Shown here piece by piece: positions 60,082-64,000 of a DNA stretch of 64,000 bases (position 1 is the stretch's first letter; each line of letters begins with the position of its first letter). The DNA lies in assembly GCA_016719485.1 (NCBI GenBank), contig JADJZB010000002.1:434001-498000 (forward strand). Reading direction: 5' to 3'. The DNA is from Holophagales bacterium (GTDB lineage: Bacteria; Acidobacteriota; Thermoanaerobaculia; UBA5066). The position numbers were made by a program, and so were the translations under genes. The notes under the pieces were generated by a model. The model searched no databases and was not told the DNA's origin. It worked only from the letters and a program-made list of their open reading frames with translations.

Positions 60082-61734
60082 ATGCCTTCCTCCGCCGGCG
60101 AGGACGAAACCGCCGACCTGCGCACCGAAGTGCAGGAGCTGAGGAAGCTGAAGGCCCTCGACGGCCTGCTCGCGACACTGTCGGACGTCCTCGACGTCCG
60201 GGAGGTCTTCGACCGGGTCTCCGAGATCGCCCGGCCCGTCCTTCCCCACGATGCCCTCATCCTCGGCCGGGTCACGCCGGACCGGCAAGGCATCCGCATC
60301 TGGGCCCACACCGCCGCTGCGGTGGGAATCCCGATTCCGACCGTCGTTCCCCTTCCCGATCCCGAGCTCCTGAGCCGCGACTGGGACTTCATGCTCCTCG
60401 ACGACATCACCGCGAGCGAGACGCTGCGCCGCCTGAACCACCCTCTCCTGAGGTTCGGCTTCCGATCCGTCCTGCGCGTCCCGCTGAAGGAGGATGGCCT
60501 GATCGTCGGAGGGCTGAACGTCGTCTCCTTCCAGCCCGGCGCTTACTCGGAGAAGGACGTCCTCATCGCCCGACGGATCGCCGACTTCGTCCATCTCGCC
60601 CTGTCGCACCACCGTCTCGCCGAAGAGGCCCGGAATGCCGCCGAGGCGCAGGAGCGTGCGCGACAGCTCGAGAGCCGCGTCGAGGGGCTCGCCGCGGAGC
60701 TCACGGCACGAGGGCGCCCGGCGCGCATCGTCGGCGTGTCCGTGCCGTGGAAAGAGGTCCTGACGCAGGCGACGAAGGTCGCCGCCACCGAGACGACCGT
60801 CCTGCTCGGGGGCGAATCCGGAACCGGCAAGGAGGTGCTCGCCCGATACCTCCACGCCTCGTCGCGCCGCGCCCGGGGCCCGTTCGTCGCGCTGAACTGC
60901 GCCGCCCTGCCCGACGCGCTGCTGGAGTCCGAGCTCTTCGGCTACGAGAAGGGGGCGTTCACCGGGGCCCAGTCGTCCAAGCCGGGACGCATCGACCTCG
61001 CACAGGGAGGCGTCCTCTTCCTCGACGAGATCGGCGAGACGAGCCCGTCCGTCCAGGCCAAGCTCCTGCGCGTCCTCCAGGAACGCGAGTTCCAGAGGCT
61101 GGGTGGGACGAAGACCCTGAAGGCCGACATCCGCGTCGTCGCCGCCACGAACCGCGACCTGCGTTCGGCGATGGCGCGCGGCACGTTCCGCGAGGATCTG
61201 TACTACAGGCTCGCCGTCTTCGAGATCCGGATCCCGGCGCTCCGCGAACGCCCGGAAGACATCCTCCCTCTCGCCGGCGTCTTCCTCGAGGAGATCGGCG
61301 CCGAGCTGGGGCGTCCCGCAGCCGGGATCTCGCGCGACGCGAAGGAAGCGCTGCTTCGGTACCCATGGCCCGGAAACATCCGCGAGCTCCGAAACGTCCT
61401 CGAGCGGGCGTCGATCCTCTGCGACGGCGGTCTCGTGACTCACGAGCACCTCGCGACGCCGACCGGGACGGTCGCGACGAGCACGCCGGCGGACGGGGCG
61501 ATCGACTCTCCTCGCCGCAAGGCGAGCACTTCATGGGCGCCTTCTCCTCCGAACCCCGAGCGGTCTCGGCCGGGGGACCTGGCCACCTCACTTGCAGACG
61601 TGGAACGCACCGCAATCGAGAGAGCACTCGAGGAGGCCCGGTTCAACAAGAGCCGGGCGGCCAGGGCACTCGGAATCACCAGGGGTGAGCTCTACGGAAA
61701 ACTCCGACGTCTCGGAATAGACACGACAACCTGA
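60082..61734 (+). CDS. Sigma-54-dependent activator (GAF-AAA+-Fis)
   Basis: A 550-residue regulator. A coiled lead-in, a GAF domain at ~25-185 and a second coiled coil precede the AAA+ core at ~220-445. The core has Walker A GESGTGKE near 243, the sigma-54 contact GAFTGA at 291-296, Walker B LFLDEIGE and arginine finger region FREDLYYRL. A Fis helix-turn-helix sits at ~510-548 (NKSRAARALGITRGELYGKL), after a Pro/Ser-rich linker. The ATG at 60082 is supported by GGAG eight bases before it, and a GTG at 60064 is possible. It is followed after 14 bases by a 7-6-7 dyad and then by a sigma-54-like promoter at 61866, so it most likely controls the NHLP-like and efflux genes. Confidence 0.94.
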   Translation: MPSSAGEDETADLRTEVQELRKLKALDGLLATLSDVLDVREVFDRVSEIARPVLPHDALILGRVTPDRQGIRIWAHTAAAVGIPIPTVVPLPDPELLSRDWDFMLLDDITASETLRRLNHPLLRFGFRSVLRVPLKEDGLIVGGLNVVSFQPGAYSEKDVLIARRIADFVHLALSHHRLAEEARNAAEAQERARQLESRVEGLAAELTARGRPARIVGVSVPWKEVLTQATKVAATETTVLLGGESGTGKEVLARYLHASSRRARGPFVALNCAALPDALLESELFGYEKGAFTGAQSSKPGRIDLAQGGVLFLDEIGETSPSVQAKLLRVLQEREFQRLGGTKTLKADIRVVAATNRDLRSAMARGTFREDLYYRLAVFEIRIPALRERPEDILPLAGVFLEEIGAELGRPAAGISRDAKEALLRYPWPGNIRELRNVLERASILCDGGLVTHEHLATPTGTVATSTPADGAIDSPRRKASTSWAPSPPNPERSRPGDLATSLADVERTAIERALEEARFNKSRAARALGITRGELYGKLRRLGIDTTT

Positions 61735-61748
61735 CTCCCCGGGAACAA

Positions 61749-61768
61749 TCTGCTCATTTCCGAGCAGA
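61749..61768. promoter_or_regulatory. 7-6-7 inverted repeat, candidate activator site for the NHLP-like operon
   Basis: TCTGCTC-ATTTCC-GAGCAGA, a perfect dyad 14 bases after the activator's stop codon. It is centred about 133 bases upstream of the predicted start at 61892. No T-run follows, so an operator is more likely than a terminator. An AT-rich patch at 61803-61845 lies between it and the promoter and could be a bend site. Confidence 0.55.
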
Positions 61769-61865
61769 CTAACCGCGCTTCCCTCGATCGCCCGGTCGGT
61801 GGAAAATCCTTCTATCTATATGTACAGCAACTGATTAAGCACTGTCTCTGGCGGGGTATGGCGTC

Positions 61866-61881
61866 CGGCAGCCGAATTGCT
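61866..61881 (+). promoter_or_regulatory. Sigma-54-like promoter for the NHLP-like operon
   Basis: CGGCAGC-CGAA-TTGCT matches 9 of 12 consensus positions (W at the last base counted) with GG and GC correctly spaced. The predicted start is about 61892, 16 bases before the ATG at 61908, just upstream of the GGAAGGA ribosome-binding site. Confidence 0.55.
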
Positions 61882-61907
61882 TTGTCACCGTCCGGAAGGA
61901 TGCCCCA

Positions 61908-62159
61908 ATGTCTCAGAAGACCGTGGAACGGATCCTTGGAAAGCTCGCCACCGACGAAGAGGTCCGGCAGCACTTCAGGAAAGCACCGGAAGCGACGCTC
62001 GCCGACCTGGCCGGAGAGAACTTCCCCCTCACGCCGGTTGAGAGCGAGGCCCTTCGCGCCCTCGACGCCGACCTGCTCGACCGTTTCGCCGACGGCCTGG
62101 ATCCCCGAATCCAACGCGTCCGGATTCCCTCCGGCGCCACTGAAGGGGGCCCCTCGTGA
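61908..62159 (+). CDS. Os1348-family NHLP-clan small protein (RiPP-leader-like)
   Basis: An 83-residue protein with no signal peptide. The body (MSQKTVERILGKLATDEEVR, then HFRKAPEATLADLAGENF and LTPVESEALRALDADLLDRF) matches the Os1348/NHLP pattern, related to nitrile-hydratase-like leader peptides of ribosomal natural products. The C-terminal tail (DPRIQRVRIPSGATEGGPS) has no Cys, Ser/Thr-rich core or Gly-Gly site, so a modified core peptide is not evident. The stop overlaps a TolC gene by four bases. The promoter and activator arrangement upstream indicates sigma-54 control. The function of these proteins is unknown. Confidence 0.75.
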   Translation: MSQKTVERILGKLATDEEVRQHFRKAPEATLADLAGENFPLTPVESEALRALDADLLDRFADGLDPRIQRVRIPSGATEGGPS

Positions 62160-63763
62160 CGGCCCGCACCCCTGCCCTTCTGATCGTCCTTCTCCTCTTG
62201 CCCTCCCTCGTTCTCGCCGCGGCTCCGCCGGTCGACGTCCCGCTCACCCTCGCCGAGGCGCGCGCCCGCGCCCTCGAGAAGAACGTCGACCTCCGCGTCG
62301 AGCGCGAGAACGCGGCGATCAGCGCCTCGGGCGAGTTGCGGTCCGAAGGGGCGTATGACCCGACCCTGCGCGCCGACGCCCGCTGGCGCGACCGGACCGA
62401 CCCGGTCAATTCCATCCTGTCGGGGGCCCCGGCGGGAGAGCTCGCGCCGAACACCTCCGGCTACGTCGCCAACCTCGGGATCTCGCAGCTCCTCCCGACC
62501 GGCGGCACCGTCGCCCTGACGACCTCGGCCTCGCGCGACGAGACGACGAACGTCTTCTCGATCCTCTCCCCCTCCTGGTCGACCTCCATCGGGCTCGAGC
62601 TCCGCCAGCCGCTCCTGCGCAACCTCTCCGTCGACCCCGCCCGGCAGAGCCTGCGGGTCGCGCGCGTCGACAGGACCCGCTCGGCCGCCTCGCTCGCGCG
62701 GGTGACCGCGGAGATCGTCGCCGCCGTCGAGCGCGCCTACTGGTCGCTCCTCGCCGCGAGGCGCGACGTCGATGCGCGCGCGTCGGCCGTCGACCTCGCC
62801 GAACGGCAGAAGACCGACGTCGAGGCGCGGGTCGAAGCGGGGACGCTCTCGGAGGCGGACCTCTCCTCGCCCGTCGCAGAGCTGGAGCGACGCCGGGGCG
62901 ACCTCTTCGCCTCGCGCGAGGCGGCCTCCCGCGCCGAGAACGCCCTGAAATCGCTCCTCCTCGCCGACCCTTCCGACCCGCTCTGGTCGTCGCGCCTCGT
63001 TCCCTCCGACGAGCCGGCCCCCCTCGCGCCAGCGGCTCCCGACGTCGAATCCGCTCTCGGTTCGGCGACTTCGCTTCGCCCCGAGCTCGCGGAGGCCGCC
63101 GCCCGCCTCGCCCGTCTCGAGATCGAGGACGAGGCGGCCCGCGACCGGACGCGTCCGCAGCTCGACCTCGTCGCCGCCTACGCACGCCGCGGGCTCGCCG
63201 GGGAGCAGAACCCCGGGCTCAACCCGCCCTTCCCCGTCGGAGCCGACTCCGTTCCGGACGCCGTGGACGGCGGCCTCGGCCGCTCGTACGGGACGATCCG
63301 CGAGGGCCGCTTCCCCGACGCGTCCGTCGGACTGGCACTCACCGTGCCGCTCGGCAACCGCTCGGCCCGCGCCGACGCCGCAGTCGCCCGCTCCAGCCGG
63401 ACCCAGGCCGAGCTCGCGCTCCTGAGAACACGGCAGGCTGTCGAGGTCGAGGTGAGGAACGCCGCGGTCGCCCTCGAGACGGCAGGCCAGCGGCTCGTCG
63501 CGGCGCGTGCCGGAAGGGCCGCTGCCGAAACGCAGCTGCAGGCCGAGGAGGAGCGCTTCGCCGCCGGCCTCACGACGAGCTACTTCGTCCTGACCCGGCA
63601 GAACGACCTGACGCAGGCCCACCTCGCCGAGACCGCCGCGCTCGCCGACTTTCGAAAGGCCCGTATCGAGTGGTCCCGCGCCACCGGCACGCTCCTGGCG
63701 GAGCGCCGGATTGAAACCGAGAAGGAAACACCGGCGGCCGCGCCGCAGGAAGGAACCCGATGA
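62156..63763 (+). CDS. TolC-family outer membrane efflux protein, second copy
   Basis: A 535-residue protein with signal peptide (LLIVLLLLPSLVLAAAP). Two outer-membrane-efflux repeats show typical coiled-coil segments: ARRDVDARASAVDLAERQKTD, VEARVEAGTLSEADLS, and in the second repeat QLQAEEERFAAGLTTSYFVL followed by TRQNDLTQAHL. The start is GTG 62156, overlapping the NHLP-like stop, and the stop overlaps the following HlyD start. It differs from the TolC-like protein at 41491 in length and sequence, so it serves a separate exporter. Confidence 0.9.
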   Translation: MTARTPALLIVLLLLPSLVLAAAPPVDVPLTLAEARARALEKNVDLRVERENAAISASGELRSEGAYDPTLRADARWRDRTDPVNSILSGAPAGELAPNTSGYVANLGISQLLPTGGTVALTTSASRDETTNVFSILSPSWSTSIGLELRQPLLRNLSVDPARQSLRVARVDRTRSAASLARVTAEIVAAVERAYWSLLAARRDVDARASAVDLAERQKTDVEARVEAGTLSEADLSSPVAELERRRGDLFASREAASRAENALKSLLLADPSDPLWSSRLVPSDEPAPLAPAAPDVESALGSATSLRPELAEAAARLARLEIEDEAARDRTRPQLDLVAAYARRGLAGEQNPGLNPPFPVGADSVPDAVDGGLGRSYGTIREGRFPDASVGLALTVPLGNRSARADAAVARSSRTQAELALLRTRQAVEVEVRNAAVALETAGQRLVAARAGRAAAETQLQAEEERFAAGLTTSYFVLTRQNDLTQAHLAETAALADFRKARIEWSRATGTLLAERRIETEKETPAAAPQEGTR

Positions 63764-64000
63764 ACCGCCCGTCCCACCGCCTCGCCGCGGCCCTCGTCGT
63801 CGCCCTGCCGCTCCTCTTCGCCGGCTGCCGGAGGGCCGACGACGGCACGATCCGGCTCAACGGCCGCATCGAGGCCCCCACGGTCGATCTCGCGCCGAAG
63901 GTCGCGGGGCGCGTCGTCGAGGTGAAGGTTCGCGAGGGAGACCGCGTGAGCCAGGGAGATCTCCTCGTCCTGCTCGACCTCGGCGAGACCTCTTTCTCCG
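63760..64000 (+). CDS. HlyD-family membrane fusion lipoprotein, cut by window edge
   Basis: The first 80 codons are visible. A signal peptide with lipobox (LPLLFAGC) precedes the first biotinyl-lipoyl half (IEAPTVDLAPKVAGRVVEVK, then VREGDRVSQGDLLVLLDLGE). Start and lipobox show a periplasmic adaptor lipoprotein that pairs with the TolC gene, whose stop it overlaps. Permease genes may lie beyond the edge. Confidence 0.85.
   Translation, partial: MNRPSHRLAAALVVALPLLFAGCRRADDGTIRLNGRIEAPTVDLAPKVAGRVVEVKVREGDRVSQGDLLVLLDLGETSFS

Noticed and set aside
1..64000. CRISPR arrays, tRNA or rRNA genes, insertion sequences and prophage
   Set aside because: No regularly spaced repeats, no cloverleaf or conserved rRNA sequence, and no transposase, integrase or phage structural protein was recognised. 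The holin-family gene is a common chromosomal membrane protein and not evidence of phage.

Overview
The window is a high-GC chromosomal segment packed with genes on both strands. No rRNA, tRNA, CRISPR array, transposase or phage structural gene was recognised. The gene content suggests a respiratory Gram-negative bacterium with an outer membrane: a TonB-dependent receptor, two TolC-type proteins, periplasmic cytochromes and a clade II nitrous oxide reductase. DUF6600/FecR-like proteins, an Os1348-like NHLP peptide and many GAF/AAA+/Fis activators fit Acidobacteriota (Thermoanaerobaculia-like) best. That is an inference from content and not a proven placement. Three genes (nosD, an ABC exporter, amt) each carry one apparent frameshift, two of them in or beside C-runs. 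This looks more like a draft or metagenome assembly than decay.

Layout. 1-7.4 kb: an envelope-stress-like block with a holin-family protein, a PRC-barrel protein, a FecR-like fragment, a P-type cation ATPase, a DUF6600 protein and an lmo0937-type membrane peptide. The two intergenic gaps here each hold a divergent pair of sigma-54-like promoters with the same 14-base element (plus a spaced GAAC) between them. 7.4-17.0 kb: an AsmA-like protein and a 2747-residue cyclic beta-1,2-glucan synthase. 17.1-33.3 kb: a copper and N2O-respiration block. It holds a Cys-rich exported protein, an OprC/NosA-type copper receptor, a flavin/FeS oxidoreductase, a Rieske protein, cytochrome b, a pentahaem cytochrome c, nosZ-nosB-nosD-nosF-nosL-nosY, a membrane-anchored SUMF1-like protein and a fasciclin protein. 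Three of its transcription units begin behind the same dyad, ATGAC-N4-GTCAT, each with a -10-like hexamer at identical distance. A CRP/FNR-family regulator at 35.2-35.8 kb is the obvious candidate to bind it.

33.4-46.2 kb: a Cys-rich exported peptide, a transglutaminase-like lipoprotein, the CRP/FNR regulator, two adjacent ABC exporter half-molecules, a hypothetical exported protein, a YaiI-family protein and a TolC/HlyD/two-permease efflux operon without an ATPase. 46.2-49.3 kb (minus strand): a possible C39-like cysteine peptidase, its exported partner and an AlaX-type alanyl-tRNA editing protein. 49.4-52.9 kb: a NifA-like sigma-54 activator, a sigma-54-like promoter, amt and a PII protein. 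52.9-54.7 kb (minus strand): an isochorismatase-family hydrolase and a baeRF-family protein. 54.8-64.0 kb: a signalling array (substrate-binding lipoprotein, hybrid histidine kinase, response regulator, EAL phosphodiesterase, sigma-54 activator), then a sigma-54-like promoter driving a small Os1348-like NHLP peptide coupled to TolC and HlyD genes. The last gene runs off the right edge.

How the parts fit: the FNR-like dyads appear to tie copper acquisition, the quinol-to-cytochrome-c electron path and N2O reductase maturation into one regulon. Separately, sigma-54 appears to control at least four sets of genes: envelope stress (two loci), ammonium uptake, and the peptide/efflux unit.
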